Below, piece by piece: positions 11,468-21,528 of a stretch of DNA of 64,000 nucleotides. A program made the position numbers and the translations under genes. Position 1 is the first letter of the stretch. Each line of letters starts with the position of its first letter. Under the pieces are notes generated by a model, which saw only the letters and a list, made by a program, of their open reading frames with translations, had not been told where the DNA came from and made no database searches. Source of the DNA: Eustoma russellianum (taxonomy: Eukaryota; Streptophyta; Magnoliopsida; Gentianales; Gentianaceae); assembly GCA_036186865.1 (NCBI GenBank), contig AP025066.1, forward strand, positions 14,228,504-14,292,503, written 5' to 3'.

Positions 11468-12782
11468 TGTTGGATTATAAAATGTTTTGATGATGTTAAA
11501 AAGATGTTTTAAAAGGGCTAAAATGGAATTTCACATTTTGAGTTTAAAGCAAATTGAGAAAAACACATTGCGAGACGTAAATCTCTCATGGATCGGTTGA
11601 AGTATACATCAGCCCCTCAGGGAGGCACATGGATCGATCCATGTGAAGTTTTGTAAACGTGTGAGCTCTCAGATCCACGTAAATCTCTCAGCCAAGAGAC
11701 GTGGTTCGATCGACGTACTTCTGAGAGACGTCAATCTCTCAACAAAGGAGACGTCGATCGATCGACGTCATTCTGAGAGACGTCGATCTCTCAGCCAGGC
11801 AGACGTCGATCGATCGACGTCATTCTGAGAGACATCGATCTCTCAGCACTGGCACGTGGATCAATCGACGTCCCCAGAAGTCAAAATTTTTGGAACGTTG
11901 GAACAAAATCCAAGGGAGATCTATGATGTTTTCTCTCTCCAATCTTGCTCAAATTTCTTGTGAACTCTAACCCAACGTACTACATGCTTCCTTGACTATT
12001 TTAACCATGTCTAAGATTCTCTAGGGTGGCTATTCAAGATCAAATCACTCCATAGGGTGGCTAAAGACTATTTGGACATTATTTTGACATTTTTGAAGAT
12101 GAGGACTTGGTGGAGAGCCTCAAAAACGTGGTCAACTTCATCTATAAATAGAAGAGGCTTGGGTGAGTCAAATACACACTTTCAATATCATCTAGCTTCA
12201 TTTTTCATTGTTGTATAGTTCTCTCATACTTGCAAATTTGCTTAAAGCTTGTTAAGCTTTTCTTTGATCTTCATTGTTGTATATTGAGAGATAGAGTGTC
12301 AAGCACAAGAGGAACCATAAATATTTGATCTCTTGCTTGTGCTTAGACTAGTGAGAAAGTGTGAACCTTACTATATTTCTTCAACCTACTGTGAGAAGTT
12401 CTTGAGGGAACTTTGTTGAAGTTGTGAGGTAGCAAGAAATTTTTCTTGCTAAAGAGCTGTAGTTGCACAAGTGTGCTTTGTGCAAGAAGTTGCTGTTGTT
12501 GTTGCTTACACTAAGGTGTTAGTGTAAGTGTTGTTGTGGTTGTTCTTATTGCTTTAATAAGAAGAGTAGTTGTTGAAAGTCCACTTTGGCAACAAAGTGG
12601 TAGTGAAGTAGAATCATTTACGATTTGAACCACTTTATATCCGGTGTACACATCCATTACTTCTCATCTCCCATTCTTGTTTTGATTTTGAATTTCTTTT
12701 GAATTGAGCCAAACAAGAAAATTCCACAAAAAGTGCCAAACACTCTATTCACCCCCCTCTAGAGTTTGTTTCGGACCTAACA
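11468..12782 (+). repeat. Copia I 3' LTR
   Basis: 1315 bp, homologous end to end with 3154-4477. The palindromic array at about 11660-11875 is better preserved than in the 5' LTR. It keeps perfect GACGTCGATCGATCGACGTC units, with landmarks at 11712, 11764 and 11816 (52-bp spacing). TATA box at 12142-12150. The right target duplication GAACC is at 12783-12787. Confidence 0.95.
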
Positions 12783-12787
12783 GAACC

Positions 12788-14172
12788 AAAGAAGAACTAG
12801 CGGTTGCCGTAGACAATCTTTAGTCAACTTTGATCCAATGCACTTAAAATAACAATATGGCTCAATGCATGCAATAATCAAGCATTCAAAGGTATAATAG
12901 ATGTATGAGGTTCAATATATGGCAAGGAATAGGCTAGGTAAGGGCAGAAATCACAAAGGCTTTGCAATGTACGCAAAATAATTAAAATTGCACAAATGAT
13001 GACAAGCTTCGTCCACGTTTTTCCCATTTACTTTTTCACAATTTTTCTTTTGCTTTTATTTGCTCTTTCTATCTTTTCTCATTGTTTTCAATATGAGAAA
13101 GTCTCAGATTTTCATTGACCAGGGATAAAATCGTAATTTCATCTTTTGCACAAACATTTGTGATTTTAGGCAGATTGGTGTAATGCCTTTAACTACATGT
13201 TTGCCCCCTTCAATTACAGTAAATAACCTTGGGATTGGGTGTAATTTAGGGGTGGAGCAATTAGGGTTTCGTTTCAATTAGGATTTTTTGGCTAGAATTA
13301 GGATTTTTCGGTTGTTTTGGGGTTTTTGGGGTAGTATGGTTTTGGGAACTGAATATGGGGTATATTTAGATTATAAAGGCTGGGAATTATGGTTGTGGTT
13401 GGTCAATTTGGGTGTGGGTACGATGTAGGGCTGATTTGAATCAAATTAAAATCTTAGGGATAGTAAATTAGGGTTTTGGTTTCAAACAAATTGTGATGTT
13501 GGAATCTGATTTGGTTTTGGGAAAATTGTGTTAGGGTTTTTGTTTGATGGATCGTACGAGGTGGTTTATGGACTGGTTTGATGATCTGTGGAGCTGGATA
13601 GATGGCTTTTTGGCTGTGGAGTGTAGAGTTGGGCGATTAGGGTTTCTTCGGCAATTAGGGTTTATGTAGTGCAATGATCAACACTTGAACAATGAAATCA
13701 ATGCATGAATTCAGTCACAAAATGAGAATTAAGACACAAGATCACAATTAATCAAAATATTCGACAGCAACAAGATTAATTATGACTAGGTGGCCTTTAG
13801 AAATAGTAACACAATTTGTAGCGGCTGAATGTTTAAGCTATATGGAAACCCTAATGTTCAAGTTTGAGCAACTGAAAGATTAGGTCTTTAGACATGTAAC
13901 ACGCACAAAATGACGAAGAATTGACTTGAGATTAATAACAATTGAATAGAATGTAAGACTAGGATTGTAATCCAAAATAAATTTCAGCTTTTGATGCTTA
14001 CTATGGGGCACGGTTTTGTGACATATTGGGGACTCAAAGATGCAATTTTTTTGTGAGTTTTATGACTCTTGAAAACCTATGAGAATGGGAGAAGATGACA
14101 CAAAAAAGTTCAGAATAGAAAAATGTGTTAAACGACTCAAAATGCAAGATATAGATGGAATAGAGTGACCTT
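12788..14172 (-). other. Leader of CRM-like element A, right of the Copia I insertion
   Basis: Continuation of the leader cut at 3148. It matches 63820-63960 of NA3 (around 12790-12900) and 1-926 (around 13200-14172). No coding capacity is seen. Confidence 0.6.
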
Positions 14173-14184
14173 GCTCTGATACCA
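14173..14184 (-). other. Primer binding site of element A
   Basis: Minus-strand TGGTATCAGAGC, four bases beyond the LTR at 14189. Confidence 0.8.
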
Positions 14185-14188
14185 AAAT

Positions 14189-15232
14189 TGATGCGTGCAT
14201 GTGGGCTTGATACACTCTTCCACCTTACAAATCCTTCTCCCCACGGTTTAGGCACAAAGAAGACACCTTCTCCTTGCTTCCTTTGAGTAGAAATCGCTGG
14301 TTTGTGAGCAACATCAATGACTTTAAGTGGTAGCTTGTACGTAAGCTCTTCAAGAACCCTTCTAGGCAGCACTTTAGGCTATGGTACACACCCTCAATAT
14401 GCTCAGCTTTGAAGGTTATTAATCTTGATTTTTAGTGAATTTTGCTAGCTAACAAGAGTCCTAGGTGGATCAAGTTCCATTTTAAAATTTTCTTGGTCTT
14501 ACTTCAGCCGAGTTTGGAGATAACAATTGGAAGACTTGCTGATTGAATTCTGAAGTTGGGATAGACTTGGAGTTGGTTGAATTTGAACTTTGACTGCCTT
14601 TGAATTGGAATTCAAATTTGCCCTCATCTTTTCATCTTTTTGGCAGGCCCTCTTATGATGTTTGAAGTGATGATATGCTTATCCCTGTCTTGTTGAAGAG
14701 TTGATCTTCAAATAGCCTTTCAAACCGTGTGTTTGTTGGGTAAAGGATTAGGACAAATAATCCTTAAGACAAACATTCCCTAGGACAAATATTCATTGGG
14801 GCAAACATTCTCTAGGACGAACATTCTTTTTAGGACAACAATCTCTTGAGACAAACATTCTCTTGGACAAACATTCTCTTGAGACAAACGTCCTCTTAAA
14901 ACATTCTCTTTCATCTTTCAAGATATCATTATCCTTTTAAATCCATGCCATCAAGTCTCCTACAAGGAAAAGTTATGAAAACCAAGAATCATTAATAATG
15001 CAAAGTTATGAAAACAAGAATTATTAGTAAATGAGATAAAACAACTAGAAAACGCACATAGACATGCAAGCTTGCCTAAACGTTTTTGGGTTCAAGTAAA
15101 TGAACCCAATGATCATTTGGTTCATCTTGCACATGCCTAAACAAGAAGCTACCAACATCAAAACCAAGTTGTTTGGCCTTGCTTCTTGTTATAGGGCCAA
15201 TGGCCTCTTGATGGGATCCTTCATCCACATAA
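14189..15232 (-). repeat. CRM-like LTR (element A, 5' copy)
   Basis: Homologous to 943-2153 but shortened by internal deletions. The inner end is TGATGCGTGC at 14189; the outer end is degenerate near 15221-15232. On the minus strand its U3 holds a frame (15267-15076) with GPITRSKAKQLGFDVGSFLF, which corresponds to the C-terminal tail that CRM-type pol reads from its 3' LTR. It also carries a stretch of GAATGTTTGTCC-like repeats (14750-14930). Confidence 0.7.
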
Positions 15233-15970
15233 AACATAAAGACTCCTCCTAGCATAATTCTCTTCAAGGGTAAATATAATGCGTATCATGCATGTGAAAT
15301 ACCTAACAGTGAGTGAAATGACAAAAATGCCCCTGAATAAGAAAACACACAAACGACTACGGAAAGCCACAAAAACGATATCATTCATGTAATGACTATC
15401 CGTCCCTTCCCTCAAGCCCTTACATCTTGTTTATAACATAAAAAACATAAAATAATCATGCATGAATCTAAAACACGCTAAGGCTAATGTGTTGGGCATG
15501 GTATGCCCTTATGGGGGCTCATCAGATGTCATTTTGAATGTTGTAGAGCTCTTCGAGACCATGAATTTAAGCCCAAGATTGGCACCATTCCAAGTTAAAC
15601 AAAGAAGTTATGCTTTTCCGAAGTTCATCAACTATTCTTGCTTAATCTTCCTCCGAACAAACGTTTTCTCCCTTGAAGTTCCCTACAACATAAAAACTCT
15701 ATCAAGCATCATTTTCATCAGGATAAATATAATGCATGTCATGTATGTGAAATACCTAACAATGAGAGAAATGACAAAAATGCCCCTGAATAAGAAAACA
15801 CACAAATGACTAAAGATAAGCATAAAAACACTATCATTCATGCAATGACTATCCATCCCTTCCCACCAACCCTTACATCCTGTTTAAGACATGTAAAGCA
15901 TAGAATAATCATGCACTACTATAAACATGTGGGGCGCTCATGTGTGGGGCGCTCATGTGGGGGCACATCA
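15233..15970 (-). repeat. Two tandem ~446-bp units, probably LTR sequence of NA2
   Basis: 15233-15524 and 15683-15970 carry two copies of the same sequence, with similar ends at 15524 (GGGGGCTCATCA) and 15970 (GGGGGCACATCA), 446 bp apart. Both read TGATG at the minus-strand start, and the second abuts a polypurine tract at 15971, so the unit behaves as a 3' LTR of a minus-strand element. The left boundary is not resolved because it runs into the LTR of element A. Confidence 0.45.
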
Positions 15971-16281
15971 TTCCCTCCCTCTTCAAAAAGATTCGTCCTC
16001 GAATCCAATGCTGCATGAATGGAGGAGAGAATTTAGCCACGACATCCATGCGAATAATGTAGACTAACATGTTTATTCCATCTCCATCTGGATCGAATAT
16101 CAAATTAATGAAACATATGTACAGTGAAGATGATTGAAACTTAAACGCATTGCAAGAACTCCCCTGTATCTGCAATTTTCTATTGAACTTGTATCATTGC
16201 TTCTTAACATGCTTAGATCGGACAACAGAACCTGCTTCAAGACCTTACAATGCACAAAAGATGGCAATACAGAACACGATG

Positions 16282-16611
16282 TGATAAGGTTTTTCGGACC
16301 CCTAACTTCGCCCCAAAAGTTAGCTTGTAAAGGAAGGTTTGAACCCAACCTTATACACTAGTCCAGGATGTACTCTGCGGCCGATGTGGGATGCATCATC
16401 CCTACCCTCTTCAGGACCCGACTGCCTCAGTCGGCGTTCTGCCAAACCCCAAGAGACACCAGCCTGACCGGAAGCCCAGAGCTCTGATACCAAATGATAA
16501 GGTTTTTTAGACCCCTAACTTCGCCCCAAAAGATAGCTTGTAAGGGAAGGTTTGAACCCAATCTTATACACTAGTCCAGGATGTACTCTGCGGCCGATGT
16601 GGGACGCATCA
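16282..16611 (-). mobile_element. 330-bp miniature LTR element (TRIM/SMART type)
   Basis: Two 117-bp direct repeats, 16282-16398 and 16495-16611, differ at about six positions and both run TGATAAGG...CGCATCA/TGCATCA. Between them are only 96 bp. On the minus strand these contain a primer binding site TGGTATCAGAGC right after one repeat (16492-16481) and the polypurine tract GAAGAGGGTAGGGA just before the other (16412-16399). That is a complete cis-acting set with no coding capacity. No clear 5-bp target duplication is found at the immediate flanks. Confidence 0.85.
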
Positions 16612-16972
16612 CCAGAAAATTGATTCATAAGAATTCTTGGGCAAAATTAGCCTATTTTCTCTTCATAAACACTTGTGAGTTTTGTTTTTGATTATTCTTA
16701 AGAACAAGTTGAGTGCTTTCTTGGTTTCTTTGAAGATCAAAGTTAGAATCCAATCAAGAAGTGAGCAACCTTGTGGGGGATATCCGAAATCAAAGGTATG
16801 GCCGTCCAAGAGGGTGCAAACTTGCTTGGGAAACGGGTAACTTTTGAAGGAGGAAGGCTCAAACAAAAACCTTGGTGATCAACGGCTAGGAGGGAGTTAA
16901 ACTCTTGCCTACAACCGTTAAGGATCCAAGTGTTAAAGGAGACGATTCGTACGAGGCGTGACAACCGCGCCT
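16612..16972. other. Unassigned segment next to the miniature LTR element
   Basis: No ORF of note and no recognised repeat. The words CACGATGTGA at 16275-16284 and 16973-16982 bracket the miniature element plus this segment, which may mean that both arrived as one insertion or by successive nested insertions. Confidence 0.3.
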
Positions 16973-17220
16973 CACGATGTGAAGCATATCTTAGGTTCAC
17001 ATCTCATGTGTGATGCATTTTTTCATGTCAAACAAGTTTTCAACAAAACATATTCAATCAAATGTTCAGTACTCTAAAATGCAGCCCAAGTTTTAAATTC
17101 TTATTCATGCAAGTCCAAGTGCCTGGATCAAACACAAAAATAATCCAAACAAATTTAAACACAAACGGAATGCTTAGATATACACGTATGCAAATGAAAG
17201 ATTTTGAAAAGGGGTACCAG

Positions 17221-17733
17221 TTAGGTGTCACAATTTTCAACAATGATACACACATCAAAAGAATAACATACAGTAGGCACAATTGTAAGAGGTGTATCAG
17301 TGTTGTTTGACACTTCCATTAGAACCTTTTGAACATGAAACAATCGAAGCTCATATGCAAACAAAAACAATAAAGCATTAGGCAATAAAACTTTAAGCAC
17401 GCATGTATCATTCTTGTGCCCTTCATCATTACTTGCAAGCTCAGATTCCTTTTTCTCATGTCCAATTTCAGCTTGATCAATTTCATGCTCACTTATGGTG
17501 TTCTCCATATGAGTATGCAAATTAGATTTGTTATCATCCAATTTAAGAAGTTCAGCATGCAATTCATTTTCATTCAATTTGGTTCTAACATTTTTGTGTA
17601 AGTGAAGAGAATCAACACACATTTCATTCTTAAAATCATGCACTTGAGTATCAATAACATGTGAAGCATGGCTAGATATAGATGGATCACTAGAAACTTC
17701 ATGCACATTATGTAAAACTTCAGCAGCATTCAA
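17221..17733 (-). pseudogene. NA2 acidic/His-rich tail of the Gag-like protein
   Basis: A 170-codon open stretch rich in Asp, Glu, His, Asn and Ser, with no cysteine knuckle and no catalytic motif. It lies in the same frame as the Gag-like ORF upstream (17809-18111), separated from it by two stop codons, so the two were probably one protein. The last ~60 residues are more hydrophobic and may be out of the original frame. Comparable tails follow the Gag-like ORFs of NA1 and NA3. Function unknown; a spacer or particle-assembly role is only a guess. Confidence 0.5.
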
Positions 17734-17808
17734 GCAAGAATTAAGAGCAAATGATGTTCCTTAAGTTCCTCTACACCTAAGCTTTATTCTACGCTTTTTG
17801 CAAACTAA

Positions 17809-18111
17809 TCATACCATCACCATCTTATCAGCAATGTCTTTACTCAAGCCAGCAATAAATCTAAGCATAAGCAATTCCTCGGGTTCATCAATGAGAGCTT
17901 TATACATACAATGTAACAATTTCATCATAATATTGTCGTACGTTATTTGAGTTTGAGCATAAGATTGATACCTGGGTACTTTATTTCGCCAATCACTTAC
18001 CCATATGCCATTAGAAATGCCAAAGTGATGCATACGCTGTTGAAGCTCGTCGAGGTCCTTTCTGAAGCACTTTAGTCTCCACATGTTACTAACCAAGTCG
18101 TAGTCATCCAT
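17809..18111 (-). pseudogene. gag: NA2 Gag-like protein fragment
   Basis: 100 codons resembling NA1 (50098-49732) and NA3 (63152-62811). Shared landmarks are a DELQQRM / DELNQCM block, NGIWV / NGLWV, and a final helix-rich segment with EELLMLRFIAGL, like MIRFITGL in NA3 and AHFLHGLNREIAQRI in the Gag of element C. This is the capsid-like Ty3 Gag core (retrotransposon gag domain), without a zinc knuckle. The start is not certain. The gene ends at a stop codon, beyond which the acidic tail continues in frame. Confidence 0.6.
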
Positions 18112-18179
18112 GAGGGATGAGAATCTATGCTAAAACATAGCACCAAAAAAAGAAAAGAAAAACTAACACAAAGATCTAA

Positions 18180-19159
18180 AAGGTAGATCAAAGTGTGATC
18201 AAACCTTCATCCATTCGGTGGTGATGTTTGTGATCATTGTGATTGCTTGTATCGTTTGTAAAGGGTTGGAGTTGGTGTGTAACTCCAGCAACCCTTGTGC
18301 TAAGGTGTTAATTTTGTTTAGTGATAACCGAGGAAGGTGTCCTCAAAGACTGTCGTAGGTTGATTTAACCGAACCAGTACAAAATTCCTTGTGTTCTTTA
18401 CTTTACTGCACAGTACTTTCAGTTTCCAGCATTCTGCATCCATTTCGTTGCAATCTTAAAACTAGCAAACGAATTTAAAAAATTGTAAACTTTTGCAGAA
18501 ACATAGCCACACCTCTTAAGTTTCATTTGGCGCAAGTTTCAACCCATTTGGATAATTATAAGTGAATAAAACACTAATAGTTCTGAGACTAGTGCAATTT
18601 GATTTTCAGACTTGCAAAGGTTGAGAACTTGAACGTATTTGACATACTTCCAAAAGTAATTTTTCAAAACTGTTTCAACATATTAAAATACATATCTTAT
18701 GGGGTTTTTCATTAAATCTTTAGACCATTTAAAGTTACGGATTAATCGAAATAAAATTTTCAAATCAGACTACTGTTTCTGGCAGATTTGTGCAATCTGA
18801 CCACAAACAAATTTTTAAAGGGTTAGAGGTTGAATTTTGATCTGAAATTTTTAGGGGATACTCAGAACATCAGAGAGGAGAATCTCTCCATATTTCAGAA
18901 TTTTTGAATATCTGTAACCTAGTTTTTCAAACGTTTTAAATCAGGATCTGATACAGAAACTGTTTTCAGAAGTTAGGTTTTTGGGTTAAAATATTTTAAA
19001 AACCAAATTTTCCACACCCACTATTCAACCCCCCCTTCTAGTGGTGCCTTACAGGTTCTACAAGTGGTATCAAAGCGGGCACACTCATAACAAGGAGATC
19101 CAACAATCTTAGTGAGATGGCAACCACTCGCTTCAAAACCGAGCAAGAAGGTATGTCGA
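18180..19159 (+). mobile_element. Copia II-type fragment: LTR 3' end, primer site and gag start
   Basis: 18180-19062 is homologous to the reverse complement of about 30390-29488 in the Copia II LTR, ending in TTCTACA. It is followed by a primer-site variant TGGTATCAAAGC (19065-19076) and an ATG at 19117 whose first codons (KTEQEGMS) match the Copia II Gag start. Homology stops near 19159. It is an old, truncated, oppositely oriented copy. Confidence 0.8.
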
Positions 19160-19831
19160 CTTGTGCTTTCCTGAATCTTCCTTAGTTGGTTCTTGAAGTT
19201 CTTGGAATATTTTGAAGGTCGTGGGGTTAGGCATTTGAATTAGGATTTTCCCTTGTTGTAGGTATAGTATGGTGAGGCTTTGTTGTGACTTTGCGGTTGA
19301 TGGCTGATTGGGTGTAGGCTGTTTGGAACTAGGTGTTTGGTTTGCAGGTTGGGTGTTTGAGAATTAAGGTTAGGGTCTTGGTTGAATTAGGGTGACGGCT
19401 AGAGTTTGTGGGGGTTAGGGTTTCGGTTTCTTGAGAGGAGGTGAGACCGTGTGGTTAGAGAGTGTATTTAGGGTAGGGTTTTGTTCAAGAATTATGGTTT
19501 GTTGTGTAGGCAGAGGGGTGTACGACTGAAGCTAAGGGAAGTAGGGTTTTAAGATTAGTGTTTGAAGAAAGGTTGGAGTTTTAGTGAGAACACAATTAAA
19601 GATCAAACCTTTGATCAAACACAAAGCAAGTTGAGCACACAAAAATTCAAAATTACCTAAAAGGTTCGTTATCAACAAGAAGACACGTTAAAAAGGTAGC
19701 TTTTTAGGCAACATAGCAAGCTTTATATGTGGCTGAGTTTAAGATATAATAATACGAATCCTACTTGTCTAAATTTGCAACTCAATCAAGATGCATGCAA
19801 GATTTTGGTTTTTATGATAGTAATGCCACAC
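19160..19831. other. Unassigned TAGGG-rich segment
   Basis: No gene is seen. The composition (G/T-rich, scattered TTAGGGT words up to about 19560, then A-rich) resembles the leaders at 1-420 and 13200-13660, so it may be another retroelement leader fragment. Confidence 0.3.
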
Positions 19832-21093
19832 ACCATCAAAGCATCACAACTTGGTTTTGATGTTGGGAGTTTCTTGTTTAGGCATGTACAAGATAAACAA
19901 GACGATCATTGGGTTCATCTCATTGAGCATACATAAGACTTTACAATACTATGCGTGTATGTGTGTATGTGCGTTTTTCTAGTTCTATTTCATCAACTAA
20001 TGATTCTTGTTTTCATAACTTTGCCAGGTAGGAGAGTTTAGGCATGCAAAACCTCAAGTCTACAAGGCTACAAAAAGGATGATGATATCTTGAAAGACAG
20101 AAGAATGTTCAAGAGGATGTTTAAGAGAATGTTCACAATAATGTTTTAAGGGAATGTTTGTCTCAAGAGAATGTTGGTCCTAGAAAATTTTTGTCAAAGA
20201 GAATGTTTGTCCCAAGGAATGTTTGTCCTAGTGTAATGTTTGTCCTAGAGAATGTTTGTCCTAAAGGAATGTTTGTCCTAGGGAATGTTTGTCTTATGAA
20301 ACATTTGTCCTAATCCTTTCCCCAACAAACACATGGAAACACATGGTTTGAAAGACCATTTGGAGACCAACTTTTCAACAAGATAAGGACAAGCATATCC
20401 TTTCAACAACCATTGGAGGGCCGACCAAGAGATGATCAAGATGAAGCTAAAATTGTATTCAAATTCAAGGCAATCCAACCTAAAAATTCAGTCAACTTTT
20501 GAAGAAATATCTAAGCTTATCCCAACTACAAAATTCGATCAACAAGCCTTCCAATGGCTATCCAAAAACCGGCTGAAGGGAGGAGCTCCAAGGATCAACA
20601 TAACAATTCGAATTTCAAGATAAGATGCTAGCTTATCTAAGTTTTATCATCATCTTTTCTAGTTTGTCCTTATCTAGATTATGGTAGACTTTTTGAAAAG
20701 GAAAGCTTATTCAATAGGCGCTTTTATGAAGAATAAAATAGGATAAATAAAGGCCTAAATGGCCGAAGGTAGGCGGCTTGCATTTCAATCAATATAATTT
20801 CGGTTTTTTATCTCCTTTTGTGTGAGACTTGTTTTATTAATTTTGCACTAAAAATGAAGGTTAATAACTCTCAAAGTTGCGCATTTTTCGAGGGTGTTTT
20901 CCAAGGCTATGAGTGCTGCCTAGGAGGGTTCTTGAAGTGCTTGCCTACAAGCTACCACTTGGAAGCTTTTGGAGTTGCTCAAGCCAGCAAGTTCTACTCA
21001 AAGGAAGCAAGGGGAAGGTTCTTTCTTGTGCCTAAACAGTTGAGGGAAGGAGTGGAATGTGGAAGAGTGGATCAAGCCCCCACGTTTGCATCA
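19832..21093 (+). repeat. CRM-like LTR (element B)
   Basis: Homologous to the other CRM-like LTRs. The U3 open frame LGFDVGSFLFRHVQD is at about 19850-19890. About ten imperfect copies of GAATGTTTGTCC(T)A lie at 20105-20320, and the CACGTTTGCATCA end is at 21093. The outer end is degenerate. The expected primer binding site is missing because sequence jumps straight into protease-region pol. Confidence 0.75.
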
Positions 21094-21528
21094 ATGCATA
21101 TTAGTCATATTTTGTTGGGCAGACCAAGGGAATTTGATAGACATGTTATGTGTGATAGTTATCTCAACAAATACTCTTTCGAATTTAATGGCAAACTATT
21201 TAAATTACATGCACTTCCACCCCATAAGGTCCATGAAGATCAGAGACGTATGTCTAAGTCTACAAGTGACCCTAAAGAAAAAGAAGCTGAGAAGAGGTTC
21301 TTGGAGTGCATGAGAAGTGAGGCTAAGAAACAGGAGTCCAAGGAAAAAGAGATAGTGCCCCTAGGAGAGAAGAAACCTAGGAAAATGTGTGCATATATTG
21401 CTAAGCAAAGTGAGGTGACGCATGCCCTTAAGAGACACAACAAACAGTTTTTGAAAATTCTTTTGGGAAGTAGGTCAAATACCACCAAAGTCTCAACCTT
21501 TGCAAGTCTGAAAATCAGACTGCACTAG
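20818..21528 (+). pseudogene. Chimeric ORF: LTR end fused to the protease-to-RT linker of element B
   Basis: A 236-codon frame that begins in the LTR, crosses the LTR end at 21093 without a stop, and continues as the pol segment after the protease (GRPREFDRHV, KLHALPPHKVHED, KEKEAEKRF). This matches 40940-41290 of element C. It then runs a few codons into the Copia II LTR beyond 21441. The deletion that made it removed the primer site, gag and most of the protease. The junction shows CAAT at 21092-21095, present in both parents, so a microhomology deletion is likely. Probably not functional. Confidence 0.65.

Larger units (their letters stand above)
3154..12782 (+). mobile_element. Copia I: Sirevirus-like Ty1/Copia element with a third ORF
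   Basis: A full-length but decayed element of 9629 bp. In order it has: 5' LTR, primer binding site, gag with two zinc knuckles, protease, integrase, reverse transcriptase, RNase H, a ~1.3-kb ORF3, repeated polypurine tracts and 3' LTR. The integrase-before-RT order defines Ty1/Copia. An ORF after pol, palindromic arrays upstream of the LTR TATA box and several polypurine tracts are reported traits of Sireviruses. It sits inside the leader of minus-strand CRM-like element A with a perfect 5-bp target duplication. Several frameshifts and an altered protease active site make it inactive. Confidence 0.9.
15971..18180 (-). mobile_element. NA2: non-autonomous Gag-only LTR element (internal region)
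   Basis: On the minus strand the order is Gag-like ORF (18111-17809), acidic tail (17733-17221), spacer interrupted by a miniature LTR element, then the polypurine tract GAAGAGGGAGGGAA (15984-15971) and LTR. No protease, RT, RNase H or integrase is present. The segment before the tract (GGATTCGAGGACGAATC) matches the pol end of CRM-like element C (43671-43687). The 5' LTR is lost where a Copia fragment begins near 18180. Confidence 0.6.

Noticed and set aside
15462..16361. Several 70-115 codon ORFs around NA2 LTR sequence
   Set aside because: They lie in LTR, spacer or miniature-element DNA, overlap on both strands and lack recognisable domains.
20818..21093. LTR part of the 236-codon ORF as a genuine protein
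   Set aside because: It is LTR non-coding sequence that happens to be open; only the downstream pol-derived part has homology to a protein in this window.
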